A stretch of 64,000 nt of DNA from Oscillibacter sp. (GCF_028693505.1 NZ_JAQUVF010000008.1:1-64000); one strand, 5' to 3'; positions 45,719 to 54,201 are shown, counted from the stretch's first letter. The notes: generated from the letters alone by a model not told the origin. Numbers and translations: made by a program.

Positions 45719-46777
45719 TTACTCCTCCAGTTCTGTCACCGTCAGCGTCCCTATGACCGGCAGCACCGTGTCGCTGGCCGCCAAATCAGCGGCAGGCTGC
45801 GAAATGCGGTAATTTTCCACGCCCTTTAGCGCGTACAGTCGGCTGCCCAGCTCGGCCAGGCGAACCGGCATTCCCAAAAGGCGTCCGTTAAAGAAGCCGA
45901 GGATTGCCTGCTCCGCAGCCGCCTTCACGGTGGCAAATTCCGTGTTTTTTTCTGCCGCCAGCGCCACTTCCACATTCACCGCGCTGGTCGTCGGTGCCTT
46001 CACCTGTACATTCACGGCAATCTCCCGTTTTTGGGACAGTGCCGCCGTCACCTCTGCCAGCAGTTCCTCCCCCGGCAGTCCGCTTTCCGTTGTAATATAC
46101 ACATCCACGGTGCCGATTCCTCTGGCCCGGCCCACCGCTCTGGCTGCGGCAACGCCGGTGTGGGCCATGGCGGTGGTTTCGTACCACGCGGCATTGGCGC
46201 CGTTTGGCAGTCTCAGATAGCTTTCCAGAATACGCCTTCGCAGCGATTCATCGTCCTCTTCATTGCTGCCGCCGGTAAAGGCCGCCGGATTGGTGCAGCC
46301 CGTCACAGCCATCGGACAGGCCGTCAGGATCGAGACCGCTCCGGCAATCGCATTGCCGCCGCTGCCGCCCTCCAGCGCCTCGGCGGATGCATCCGCATAG
46401 AGCGCTCCCGAGGCAATGACAGCCTCCTGGGTCGTTTGAAAGCGGCCCTCGTCCGCGCTCATGCATACCGTCCCTGCGGGAATGTGCAGTGCCTCCGTCG
46501 GCGCGACCTTGACCGAAAAGCGCAGTGCGCCGACCGCCTGCACGGCCGGCATTCTGGTAATTCCCCGCATGGCTGCGTGGCGGTCCAGATAGACGCCCTC
46601 CGCCGTCTGGGGAAAGCTCTGGTCCAGCACCCAGTCCGCCTGTACCCCCAGCGCCTGGATCTGTGCCGCGGCGGCCCAAAGCCGCACCGCCAGATCGCAG
46701 CCGTCGTCGGGGTCAAATCCGGCCCGCTCCGCGAAAGCGTCCTTTAATTCCTGATAAATCTCCTCAATGCTTTTCAC
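45719..46777 (-). CDS. Phage baseplate J-like protein (XkdT)
   Basis: A 352-residue baseplate wedge protein with the family segments TVDVYITTESGLPGEELLAEV and ALRFSVKVAPTEALHIPAGT. It starts with GTG at 46777, 7 bases after AAAGGAG. It belongs to the contractile-tail baseplate and is intact as far as can be seen. Confidence 0.9.
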   Translation of the reverse strand: MKSIEEIYQELKDAFAERAGFDPDDGCDLAVRLWAAAAQIQALGVQADWVLDQSFPQTAEGVYLDRHAAMRGITRMPAVQAVGALRFSVKVAPTEALHIPAGTVCMSADEGRFQTTQEAVIASGALYADASAEALEGGSGGNAIAGAVSILTACPMAVTGCTNPAAFTGGSNEEDDESLRRRILESYLRLPNGANAAWYETTAMAHTGVAAARAVGRARGIGTVDVYITTESGLPGEELLAEVTAALSQKREIAVNVQVKAPTTSAVNVEVALAAEKNTEFATVKAAAEQAILGFFNGRLLGMPVRLAELGSRLYALKGVENYRISQPAADLAASDTVLPVIGTLTVTELEE

Positions 46778-46790
46778 CTCTGTGCTCCTT

Positions 46791-47144
46791 TCATACGCGG
46801 AGATCCAGCGTAACGTTCAAAATCTCTCCGCCATAAGCCAGCTGTGCTGTGATGACGGCCGTTCCGTCCGATGCAACGCGCAGCTCCACAGTCTGCGTCG
46901 TAAGGTCCGCTTCTTCCGCCAAGGCCTCCGCCACATACTGTGCTGCGGCGCTTTGCCGCTGGGAAGGGGGCAGTTGCCCCAAACGCCAAAGGCGGCTTCC
47001 AAGGTTCTCTTGAAACGGAAACGCTCTCCTTCTCGCCCGCAGGCGAAACAGCACCCGCTGCAAAAGCTCCTCCCGACCGCCCAGTCGCCGCAGTCCGCCC
47101 ACGCCGTCGGGCACGTAATCCCCATCTCTCAGTTCCAGTTCCAT
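46791..47144 (-). CDS. Phage baseplate protein XkdS (DUF2634, gp25-like)
   Basis: A 117-residue protein of gp25-type wedge initiators; the segment SRLWRLGQLPPSQRQSAAAQYVAEAL fits the DUF2634 family. The start follows GGAGA. Longer overlapping frames here (46774-47352) are out of phase and rejected. Confidence 0.8.
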   Translation of the reverse strand: MELELRDGDYVPDGVGGLRRLGGREELLQRVLFRLRARRRAFPFQENLGSRLWRLGQLPPSQRQSAAAQYVAEALAEEADLTTQTVELRVASDGTAVITAQLAYGGEILNVTLDLRV

Positions 47145-47147
47145 TTT

Positions 47148-47558
47148 TTACGGTGTCTCCTCTCCGCCGCAGGTGCAGGGCTGATAGGGCACTCCGTTCA
47201 CCATGAGGCTTCCGGAAATCTCCACGTCCCCTCTCAGCTCCACCGCGCCATTTTGCCGCAGGTAGACGCTTGTGTCGTTGGGCCCGTGCAGATAGACCTC
47301 TCCTGGCAGCATTCCCACCGGAATCGTCTCCTGCCGCATCCCCGCCACGCACTGTTCCTCTCCGCCGGGTCCGCCCTTGATGACCAGTACGGTCGTTCCG
47401 TTTTCCGGCATCCAGATGTACCCGCCGGGTCCGTATACCGGCAGTGCTCTCACCTCGCCCCGGGTCACAACGCCCACGCTGTCTCCGCTGATGGTCGTCA
47501 CGCCCAAATCCGTGTCCGCCGTGGGCGGCGCCGTCCGCATTTTACTGGAAAGCCACAT
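47148..47558 (-). CDS. Phage baseplate/spike protein (XkdR-like)
   Basis: A 136-residue protein with an OB-like start (GVVTRGEVRALPVYGPGGYI) and a beta-helix-like end (AVELRGDVEISGSLMVNGVP), the layout of small gpV/spike proteins. The start follows AGGAGG and lies in the gap after the XkdQ stop. Confidence 0.72.
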   Translation of the reverse strand: MWLSSKMRTAPPTADTDLGVTTISGDSVGVVTRGEVRALPVYGPGGYIWMPENGTTVLVIKGGPGGEEQCVAGMRQETIPVGMLPGEVYLHGPNDTSVYLRQNGAVELRGDVEISGSLMVNGVPYQPCTCGGEETP

Positions 47559-47561
47559 CGT

Positions 47562-48503
47562 CTACGCCTCCTTTGCTGTCAGCTTCACCGTGGCGCCCTG
47601 TTCCGCGGAAAATATATTTTCCGCCTCCGCCACCCGAAACTCGCCCGAAAGTCCCATGTGCGCAAGGTCCAGTGTCAGGCGGTCTCCCGGAGCGGCCAAA
47701 ACGCTGCCGGGCAGGCAGAGCGTCACCGTTTTCTCCTCCTGCCGGGACTGCTTGATCTGGTACTCGCCGGTGTAGCGCATGGCGTCCCAGGTGCTCTGCC
47801 CCGGGGTGTAGATCACCCTGCGGCATTGCCCGCCCTTTTCCAGCATGTCCTGATTTTTCACACTGTAAGAGACGTTGCGTGTCTTGTCGATCACCAGTAC
47901 CTCTGTCAAAACGCCGTAGTGATCCTCCCGCAGCGTGCAGGAGAGCACCATGTCCCCGTCCTTGACCGTCAGGCGCTTCCCTACCTTCTCCGGCGTCGCC
48001 AGCAGTTTTCCGTCGGGACTGAACCGGGGCGTAAAGCCGCCGTAGGTCCGGCAAAAGCCCTCCAGCGCCTTCCATTGGCTGGACCCGGACGCCACCGTGT
48101 AGACGGAGCTTGCCCGCAGATTCGCCATTTCCCCGCAGGTGATGCCGTAGGGCGTCACATGGGAACGCACGATCTCCGCCAGTGTGGCGCTTTGATAGGT
48201 AAGGGGCCTCGACTCGTTATCCAGCAGCCTTGCCGCGTAACCTCTGCCCACGATGTTTGCCGTCAGCCCATCTGTTCCCAGCTCCACCGTGTACTCGTCC
48301 ACGATTCCCCGCAGCACGGTTTTTCCGCCCTCAATCGCGGCAAAGCCCGCCGCCAGCTTCAGTACCGGCGCCATATCCGGCTCGTACAAAAACGTCATGG
48401 AGAAGCTGTCGCAGGGCACCGTTCCCGTGTGGACCACGTTCCACGCAAGGGGCGCAGGAAAATCGTATACGTGGTGGTCGCTGGTAAAAATTCTTCCCGT
48501 CAT
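47562..48503 (-). CDS. Phage tail hub protein XkdQ-like
   Basis: A 313-residue protein that fits XkdQ/gp27-type hub proteins: an N-terminal beta domain with the GIVDEYTVELGTDGLTANIVG segment and the SQWKALEGFCRTYGGFTPRF motif. Its start overlaps the XkdP stop by four bases (ATGA). Confidence 0.8.
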   Translation of the reverse strand: MTGRIFTSDHHVYDFPAPLAWNVVHTGTVPCDSFSMTFLYEPDMAPVLKLAAGFAAIEGGKTVLRGIVDEYTVELGTDGLTANIVGRGYAARLLDNESRPLTYQSATLAEIVRSHVTPYGITCGEMANLRASSVYTVASGSSQWKALEGFCRTYGGFTPRFSPDGKLLATPEKVGKRLTVKDGDMVLSCTLREDHYGVLTEVLVIDKTRNVSYSVKNQDMLEKGGQCRRVIYTPGQSTWDAMRYTGEYQIKQSRQEEKTVTLCLPGSVLAAPGDRLTLDLAHMGLSGEFRVAEAENIFSAEQGATVKLTAKEA

Positions 48504-49084
48504 GGAATCGTCACCCTGTCGCCGGGATAGATCAGATTGGGATTTTTAATGCCCGGGTTGGCGGCGATGAGCTGGGTGAGCGTCACGCCGTACCGCTTTC
48601 CGATCCCCCACAGGGTATCTCCCTTCCGCACGATATACACCGTTGCCGCGTGCTGGCTGCCTCCGGCAGCGCTTTGGCCCTGACCGGAAGTCGCGCCCAC
48701 CCCATCGTCCGTTTCCGTAAGACCGCCCGGCGCACCGCAGTCCTCCCAAAACGTAAAGCTGTAATGCACGTAATCCGGCAGCGGTTTTTCCGTGACCTGC
48801 AGCGCCACAAAGTAGGCCTGCTCCGCAGGCCATACCGGATGCACCAGCACCCCCGAGCCGCTCTGGCAGAAAACCGCCGCCAGCTTTTGGAATTCCCGAT
48901 AGGCGTTCTTTCCCATAAAGGTTCCCTCGCCCTGCAGCACGCGGTAGGTGCTGCCCAAATCCTGTAAAACGCACCGTCCGAAGGGCACCGGGTGCGCCGC
49001 CATGCGGCGTCGGTACTCCACTGTGTAAACCTCCGGATTGTGCGGCCAGGTGTAATCTTTAAATCGCATCGGCGTCAAGTGCAC
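48500..49084 (-). CDS. Phage tail protein with LysM domain (XkdP)
   Basis: A 194-residue protein. The N-terminal half has the conserved MRFKDYTWPHNPEVYTVEYR, and the C-terminal 45 residues are a LysM domain (YIVRKGDTLWGIGKRYGVTL, then NPNLIYPGDRVTIP). LysM here lets the tail hub bind peptidoglycan or other tail parts. The start is probably GTG at 49084, 7 bases after GGGAG; ATG at 49069 is an alternative. Confidence 0.85.
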   Translation of the reverse strand: MHLTPMRFKDYTWPHNPEVYTVEYRRRMAAHPVPFGRCVLQDLGSTYRVLQGEGTFMGKNAYREFQKLAAVFCQSGSGVLVHPVWPAEQAYFVALQVTEKPLPDYVHYSFTFWEDCGAPGGLTETDDGVGATSGQGQSAAGGSQHAATVYIVRKGDTLWGIGKRYGVTLTQLIAANPGIKNPNLIYPGDRVTIP

Positions 49085-49100
49085 GCCGCCTCTCCCCCTT

Positions 49101-49700
49101 TCAGTATAGGGTAAATCCGCCGTCATACCGGCGCGCGTCCCGCTGGAACAGCCGGGAGAGCGCCTCGGGCGCACGCTCCTGCGCGGGGGATAGCATCGTC
49201 AGCTCCGTCACGCTGCGCTCCACCGCTAAGTCCGGTGCAAACGGCGTCGCCACCCTGCCCCTTTCGGCAGAAACGCTTCCGTCTTGCAGCGCGGCACTCC
49301 GCCGGGCCGACTGCTTTACGCCGTCGGTCCCGCCGCCAAAAACCGTCTCCGCTCCCCCGCCGCCTTGCAGCCACTCCCGCAGGAAGGACCGCTGCGCCGC
49401 AGAGAGGTTCTCAACCATCCCCGCTGCGCGCTCCGTCCATTCCGCATCGCCCAAGTCCGCATACCGCGCCGCCCAGACGGTCGCCATCTGTTTGGACAGC
49501 CGCTCCAGCGCCTGTCCGCTCTCCCGGTCTCCGCTCGTCTCCGGAAGGCGCAGTAGTTCCGTCTCCGCCGACTGCACGGTGTTTTTCCTGTGGGAGGCGG
49601 CCGTTTGCCGGTCCGCCTCCCTCTCTTTTTCTGGTTTCCCCAGCAGCAGCCTCGCCAGCGCCGCCTGCTGATGCAGCAGCTCTTGTTGGATGTAGTCCAC
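49101..49700 (-). CDS. Phage tail-region protein of unknown function
   Basis: A 199-residue soluble protein, rich in Arg/Glu/Gln and probably helical, ending RRYDGGFTLY. It sits where PBSX-type phages carry the tape measure gene but is far too short and lacks membrane segments and long coiled coils. It could be a minor tail protein that remained after loss of the tape measure gene. Confidence 0.6.
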   Translation of the reverse strand: MDYIQQELLHQQAALARLLLGKPEKEREADRQTAASHRKNTVQSAETELLRLPETSGDRESGQALERLSKQMATVWAARYADLGDAEWTERAAGMVENLSAAQRSFLREWLQGGGGAETVFGGGTDGVKQSARRSAALQDGSVSAERGRVATPFAPDLAVERSVTELTMLSPAQERAPEALSRLFQRDARRYDGGFTLY

Positions 49701-49702
49701 GT

Positions 49703-50008
49703 TTATCCCCCCCGCAGGGCGTCGAAGCGCGCTTCGTCAAAGGCGGGATTCCACAGCGGCGCGGCGGGCGAATGGTCTCCCGCAAGACGCTCCAGCAGAT
49801 ATTCCATCTGCCTTCCCGTCAGCGTTGTGAGGACCGCCGCCTCGTTTTCAAAAACCGCCTCTCCCTCGAAAAAGCAGCACTCCGCCAGCACTCTGGCGTT
49901 GCAGAGCAGCGTCCGCTCCAGTGGGTCCTCCGTCGCCTTTCGGCTCTCCCGCCAAATGGTCAAAAGCCGTCCGGCAGTCAACGGGCGCAGCTCGTCGATC
50001 TCTCTCAT
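49703..50008 (-). CDS. Possible tail assembly chaperone (XkdN-like)
   Basis: A 101-residue acidic, helical protein directly after the tube gene, the place of XkdN, the tail chaperone. The assignment is from position and size. Its start overlaps the tube stop by four bases (ATGA). Confidence 0.6.
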   Translation of the reverse strand: MREIDELRPLTAGRLLTIWRESRKATEDPLERTLLCNARVLAECCFFEGEAVFENEAAVLTTLTGRQMEYLLERLAGDHSPAAPLWNPAFDEARFDALRGG

Positions 50009-50394
50009 GCCGTGGTCTCAATCCGCTTGGCGGCGACCACCGTAATTTTTTCCGCCACCATGGCGTTGAGCTGGCCCTCTTCGTGGATCGTGCTCCACTC
50101 GCAGCCGCTGTAAATGATCTTGCGGTCCGGCTTGCAGATCACCAAAGAAAAGTTCTTCAAGTCGTAAAAATTGATGCCGTCGGATACCGCATCGTCGGTG
50201 GCATAGAGACGGGTCAGCTCCAGCGTGTACTTTCGCTGTCCCTCGATGGTGCCCACCGGCTCGCTCTCGCCAAAGGCCTCCACGCTCTGGGAGGCTTTGC
50301 TCGCCTTTGCGGTGTAGCTTTGCACCACCGCCACCTTTTTGCCGTCCAGCTCCAGATAAATGTCGGAGCTGGTGGGAAATCCCTTCACTTCCAT
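50005..50394 (-). CDS. Phage tail tube protein (XkdM)
   Basis: A 129-residue protein (MEVKGFPTSSDIYLELDGKK) matching the contractile-tail tube family XkdM: a beta-rich protein with the VQSYTAKASKASQSVEAFGE and ICKPDRKIIYSGCEW segments. Spacing to the sheath gene is 12 bases. Confidence 0.85.
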   Translation of the reverse strand: MEVKGFPTSSDIYLELDGKKVAVVQSYTAKASKASQSVEAFGESEPVGTIEGQRKYTLELTRLYATDDAVSDGINFYDLKNFSLVICKPDRKIIYSGCEWSTIHEEGQLNAMVAEKITVVAAKRIETTA

Positions 50395-50406
50395 GTTTTC
50401 TCTCCC

Positions 50407-51297
50407 TTACACCGTAATGTGGACCGTCAGATAGATCTGGTTGAGTCCGTGAGCCACCGCAAAGCTGAATTCCACTAAGCATACGGTGGGATCGTCGGCG
50501 GAAGCGCTCACCGATACCTCGCCGTAGCTGTCGATGATTTCCGCCGCCACCTTTTTCTCCAGCTCCACAATGACCTGAGAGCGGATGGCGCCCCGATTCC
50601 GGACCGTGTTCTTGGTTCTGGAGAATTTGCTTCGCAGCGCTGCGCGCACGGCAGGAATGATGTTGTCCACGATCAAAATGGTGGTCAGCTCCCGCCATGT
50701 GGTGTCCGCCGCGCCGCCGGTGGTGGTTTTGGTAGTGATGCCCCGCACGGGGGAGATCACGCCGCCCACGCTTTCCAGCGGCGTCACGCCGCCGCGCACC
50801 AGAAGGTCGATGTCGTTGTCGCCATACTCGACGGCAAGGCCGCTCAGGCCCTTCACCTCCGCGCCGTTGAGGGGCACGGCGGGGTCCGCCCCGGCGGCGA
50901 TCACGCCCGCCAGCGCCCCGGCGGCAAAGATAGCGGGCAGGGTTTCGCCGTCGCTGTCCACCGCGTCCGGCCCCACCAAAACCACTCGTTCGCTGTTCAA
51001 CGCCGTCGCCCGTTCCACCAGCTGAGCAACAGTGTCTCCGTCGCCGCCAACGACCGCAATGCGCTCCTTGCGGCCGGAGGACGCCGTCTCCACGGCGGTG
51101 CGCAGCGCCTGCTGCACCGTCTCCTCTGCGCTGTCGCAAATCAAAATCTGCGCGTCCTGCCGTCCCAGCACTTCAAATGCCGCCTGATAGTCCGCCAGCG
51201 CCCCGGTGTCCGCCACCCGAACCGCCACCACTGTTGCTGCTCTCCGTCCCGCAGCTGTGCAGGCGCAGCCGCCATCGCTTCCCGCCGCTTCAGCCAT
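50407..51297 (-). CDS. Contractile tail sheath protein, N-terminally truncated
   Basis: The frame gives 296 residues; from about residue 20 (AATVVAVRVADTGALADYQ) it follows the phage sheath family, including the C-terminal STADDPTV-like ASADDPTVCLVEFSFAVAHGLN. The first 20 residues (MAEAAGSDGGCACTAAGRR) come from an out-of-phase reading of the start of another gene, so the sheath has lost its own start and, from what I know of this family, roughly 80-100 N-terminal residues. Translation from ATG at 51297 is possible, but a working sheath is doubtful. It is probably a pseudogene. Confidence 0.72.
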   Translation of the reverse strand: MAEAAGSDGGCACTAAGRRAATVVAVRVADTGALADYQAAFEVLGRQDAQILICDSAEETVQQALRTAVETASSGRKERIAVVGGDGDTVAQLVERATALNSERVVLVGPDAVDSDGETLPAIFAAGALAGVIAAGADPAVPLNGAEVKGLSGLAVEYGDNDIDLLVRGGVTPLESVGGVISPVRGITTKTTTGGAADTTWRELTTILIVDNIIPAVRAALRSKFSRTKNTVRNRGAIRSQVIVELEKKVAAEIIDSYGEVSVSASADDPTVCLVEFSFAVAHGLNQIYLTVHITV

Positions 51298-51329
51298 TTC
51301 ATCTCTTTTAACCGCCTCTCTTTCCTCAT
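51240..51329 (-). pseudogene. Start of a probable portal gene cut off at a deletion scar
   Basis: An ATG at 51329 overlaps the terminase stop (ATGA) and reads MRKERRLKEMKWLKRREAMA and so on, an amphipathic basic start expected of a portal protein in this position. After about 30 codons the sequence switches to the sheath gene in another frame, near 51240. Everything from portal to the sheath N-terminus is missing. Confidence 0.6.
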
Positions 51330-52558
51330 GTCCGTCTTTCCACCCAGGTCGCCGCAAATCCGCCGCCGCTCTCCCCCGCCACATCCATGGCAAAATAACG
51401 CATCTCGTCCATGGCGTGGTCGTGTTCCTTCCGCGGCGCATCCCGGTCGCCCCGCTCCTCCCAGCAGTAAAGCTCCATCTCCCGCAAGCAGTCCTCGCAA
51501 TTTTGGCAGAGGACCAGCCGCCGCTGGCGCAGCAGGTCTGCCGTGACGCGGATTCCATCCGCAACATCGTTGTTGGCCCGAACCACCTCAAATCCCGCCC
51601 GGCGCAGCACTTCAATGAAGCTGGCCGCGGACGGGTCCACGATCACCTTCCGGATGGAGCGTCCCCCCGCCAGCACTTGCAGATCGTCGGCGTATTCGGC
51701 GTCGGTCTTTTGCCTGCCCGCCTTTCTGGAATCGTAGTAGTACTCCTCCGTCCGGTACCACGTCGTCCCCTGTTTTCCCCAAAGGCCAAAGGACGCGGGG
51801 TTTGCCGTTCCGTAGTCCACCGAAATCCGCCATTCCTCAAAAGGTCCCTCCGGCGGCTCCGGCGCATCCCGGGCGCGGTCAAAAAAGTCGTATACCAGTC
51901 CCTGCGCCGCCGTCCACTCGCCCAAAACGAACCGGCGGTAAAATACGCCGGTGTATGCGTTTCGGTACCGGGCCTTGATTTGCCGTGACAGCGCGGGATT
52001 GTCCTCCATGGTAAAGTGGAGGTATAGCGTCCGTCGCTCCCGCGCCTTCAAAATCCACTCCCGGTAAAGCCAGTGCTGCGGCCCCTCTGGATTGCAGTTG
52101 AGCCAAAGCCTGCTTCCCGGCACACTGCATCTGGCGCACGCCTGCTCCACAAAGCTTCTGGGCATCAAAGCCGCCTCATCCAGCAAAACGCCCGCGAGGG
52201 TGCTCCCCTGAATCAGGGCGGCGCTGGACTCGTCCTTTCCGCCAAAGAGCAAAAATCGGTTTTCGTGCCCCCCAAACTGTACGATCAAAAGATTTTCCGA
52301 CCGCTTTTCCCGCACCGTCATTCCGATCCCCCGCAGGTATGCAAGCAGCTCCGTCAAAAGATTTCTGCGCAGGGAGGAAATGGTCTTGCCGCATAGTCCA
52401 AATTGACAGCCGTCAAATTGATTTTGTGCCCAAAGGAAAAAGGACACCCCCATGGAAAACGTTTTTCCGCAGCGGATCGCTCCGTCGCAGATAATTGTCT
52501 CCCAGTCCTTGTTGAGCCACCACCTCAGTACCTGTCGTTGTTTCGGAGAAAAGCACAT
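51326..52558 (-). CDS. Phage terminase large subunit (XtmB-like)
   Basis: The 410-residue DNA packaging motor is complete: Walker A DGAIRCGKT (25-33), Walker B LAGVLLDEAALMP, and a C-terminal RNase H-type nuclease with acidic residues in SVDYGTANP, VIVDPSAASF and DEMRYFAMD. It would need a portal to package DNA, and that gene is missing. It follows the small subunit by 4 bases. Confidence 0.9.
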   Translation of the reverse strand: MCFSPKQRQVLRWWLNKDWETIICDGAIRCGKTFSMGVSFFLWAQNQFDGCQFGLCGKTISSLRRNLLTELLAYLRGIGMTVREKRSENLLIVQFGGHENRFLLFGGKDESSAALIQGSTLAGVLLDEAALMPRSFVEQACARCSVPGSRLWLNCNPEGPQHWLYREWILKARERRTLYLHFTMEDNPALSRQIKARYRNAYTGVFYRRFVLGEWTAAQGLVYDFFDRARDAPEPPEGPFEEWRISVDYGTANPASFGLWGKQGTTWYRTEEYYYDSRKAGRQKTDAEYADDLQVLAGGRSIRKVIVDPSAASFIEVLRRAGFEVVRANNDVADGIRVTADLLRQRRLVLCQNCEDCLREMELYCWEERGDRDAPRKEHDHAMDEMRYFAMDVAGESGGGFAATWVERRT

Positions 52559-52562
52559 GCAC

Positions 52563-53027
52563 TTACCCGTTGTCCCATCCTCCTTCTTCGCCGGAGCCTT
52601 CCGTCAGCGCCCGGTATAGCTCCGCCGCATTGTTGTGATCTCCGCCATTTTCCAGCAGGGCGCATAACGCCTCCAGCGCCCGCACCCGGTCCACCAGTTT
52701 CACCTCCACGCCGCCCTTGTCCGTCACGCGAAACTCCGCAACGGCGGAGAGGTCCAGCTCTTCCACGTTTGCTTCTCCGGTGTGAAGCGCCAGCTTCACC
52801 GCGTCATTGGCCCGACCGAAAGCCAGCTGCGCCAGCCGGCGCACCGCATCCTCCCGCCGAATCTGGCCTGCGGTGTCCTCCCGCATTTTTTCCAGCCTCG
52901 TTTGAATTGTTTCTGTCCCCAGCATTGCAAATCCGTCCCGGCATCTAATCTCCGCCGCCGCCCGCTCCGGGTCCATCGTGCGCAGGTAGGCCCGGCAAAA
53001 GGCGCCGTCGTTTCTCTGTCTGTTCAC
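52563..53027 (-). CDS. Phage terminase small subunit (XtmA-like)
   Basis: A 154-residue DNA-recognition subunit; the helix-turn-helix-like N-terminus (FCRAYLRTMDPERAAAEIRC) and coiled oligomerisation segment fit XtmA. It starts with GTG at 53027, 5 bases after GAGGAAGT. It is the first gene of the remnant. Confidence 0.8.
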   Translation of the reverse strand: MNRQRNDGAFCRAYLRTMDPERAAAEIRCRDGFAMLGTETIQTRLEKMREDTAGQIRREDAVRRLAQLAFGRANDAVKLALHTGEANVEELDLSAVAEFRVTDKGGVEVKLVDRVRALEALCALLENGGDHNNAAELYRALTEGSGEEGGWDNG

Positions 53028-53116
53028 GATTCACTTCCTCTCAAAACCGCCTGACACTTATAGACTCCCTGCCCGGAAAAGTTGCACGTTTGCGTGCACC
53101 TTTCCACCAAATTTTT

Positions 53117-53152
53117 TTAAAAAAATACCGTGGGCGATCAGCCCACGGCGTT
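53117..53152 (-). terminator. Terminator upstream of the prophage
   Basis: CGCCGTGGGC-tgatc-GCCCACGG followed by TATTTTTTT on the minus strand; it would stop read-through from the 53.4-kb gene into the terminase genes. Confidence 0.75.
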
Positions 53153-53349
53153 TGCAGCTTGTCGGAAAAGGTTTTTCGCCAAGCTGCGCAAGATTTTTTG
53201 AACTTCAAAAAACGCAAAAACTTAAGATTTAAAACGAATTGTCCAGTCCACCCTCTCTTGCCCTCTCGCGGCAATGTACCTTGAGACGCCCCTTCCGGGT
53301 TTCCTTCGTAACTTTCTTCCCGTTTTCCAAAATTTCAGGGTTTATCGAC

Positions 53350-53386
53350 AGAGCAAGAACGCCGTGGGCGTTCAGCCCACGGCGTT
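53350..53386 (-). terminator. Terminator of the 53.4-kb gene
   Basis: AAGAACGCCGTGGG / CCCACGGCGTTCTT forms a long stem just past the stop codon at 53405. It ends in a short T-poor tail on the minus strand. Confidence 0.65.
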
Positions 53387-53404
53387 CTTGGTTGTATCTT
53401 CTTT

Positions 53405-53983
53405 TCAGGCGGCCTTTGTACGGCCAAGTTCCTTCAGCAGTGCAGCGCCTGCGGCGGCGTTGCCGATATTGTAAAGGATCATCCCGTCCACGTGGTCTCT
53501 GTCCTTCAGTGCCTCGGGATCCTCCTTGGGGTGGCTTGCCCGCCAGCGGATATGCTTTTCCACATCCGCAAACACCGGGCTGCCCACTACCAGACAATCG
53601 TTATCTGTCAGACCCTTCACGATCTCGTACTTGTCGACATCAGAAAGGTTCATATAGTAGAATACCTTGTCTTTCGTCATCTGAATGACCCGACGGTCCG
53701 TAATCCAATATCTGCTTTTCATGAGGCCTCTTTTTTCCATCATCGGAGAAATGAGCATAACAGCTGCGCAGAACGTCATCAGGCTGACAAATCCCAAACT
53801 GTTGGAACGCTCGTGTGCGGACAGGTACGAAATAATCAATCCGCCGCAAATAGCCAGTGTCAACACCCATTTGCGCAAGATCTGTGTCTTGCTGCTACTT
53901 TCCAATAACTGAAAATTCTCCGGTTTGCTTTGCCACCGAATATGCTCTCCCTCACGCAGGTACTCGTTCAATTTTGCTTCCAT
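53405..53983 (-). CDS. Membrane protein with bacterial PH-like domain
   Basis: A 192-residue protein: a soluble N-terminus (residues 1-35), two membrane helices (about 38-55 and 62-82) and a C-terminal domain with the SRYWITDRRVIQMTKDKVFYY strand pair typical of YdbS/YdbT-type bacterial PH domains. The function is unknown. An extended -10 (TGCTATAAT, minus strand, 54029-54034) lies upstream. Confidence 0.75.
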   Translation of the reverse strand: MEAKLNEYLREGEHIRWQSKPENFQLLESSSKTQILRKWVLTLAICGGLIISYLSAHERSNSLGFVSLMTFCAAVMLISPMMEKRGLMKSRYWITDRRVIQMTKDKVFYYMNLSDVDKYEIVKGLTDNDCLVVGSPVFADVEKHIRWRASHPKEDPEALKDRDHVDGMILYNIGNAAAGAALLKELGRTKAA

Positions 53984-54201
53984 AGTCTTTCTGCACTCTC
54001 CTTTTTCTGGGGTTCTTTGGATGGTTTTATTATAGCAGGCTTCTCCGTTTGGCCGCTGCCAATCACAGCTTGACTTTTGCTAAAATCCCATCAACTCACT
54101 TTCTTTTTTCGTTCATTTTTCTTAACGCCTCCGTTTGGACGGTCTATGTGCCCGTGGTTCCGCTAAGAGATTGTGAAGTTTTTTAGCAGAAATTTAACGG
54201 C

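Larger units (their letters stand above)
43602..53027 (-). mobile_element. Headless PBSX-like prophage remnant (contractile tail type)
   Basis: In order of transcription: small and large terminase, a scar with a portal start fused to a shortened sheath gene, tail tube, a chaperone-like gene, an unknown gene, LysM/XkdP, XkdQ, spike-like XkdR, XkdS, baseplate J (XkdT), YmfQ, XhlA, two holin-like genes and an endolysin. There is no integrase, repressor, replication, portal, capsid, connector, tape measure or tail fibre gene. The remaining frames are open and closely spaced with many ATGA overlaps. No attachment-site repeat was found at the edges. Host genes flank it (Crp/Fnr and a PH-like membrane protein). 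Confidence 0.85.
53028..53404. other. Intergenic region with two related hairpins
   Basis: No gene is convincing. Two hairpins share the stem CCGTGGGC / GCCCACGG: one at about 53128-53152 with a T-run on the minus strand, and one at about 53350-53384. Between them are GCTTGTCGGAAAAGG and CGAATTGTCC, motifs also seen around 30.9-31.0 kb. Confidence 0.5.

Noticed and set aside
46767-48530. Plus-strand frame of 587 codons over the phage baseplate genes
   Set aside because: It is antisense to four recognisable tail genes that have ribosome sites and coupled starts.
53041-53274. Minus-strand frame of 77 codons upstream of the terminase genes
   Set aside because: It crosses a terminator hairpin, has no ribosome site and has a random-looking composition.
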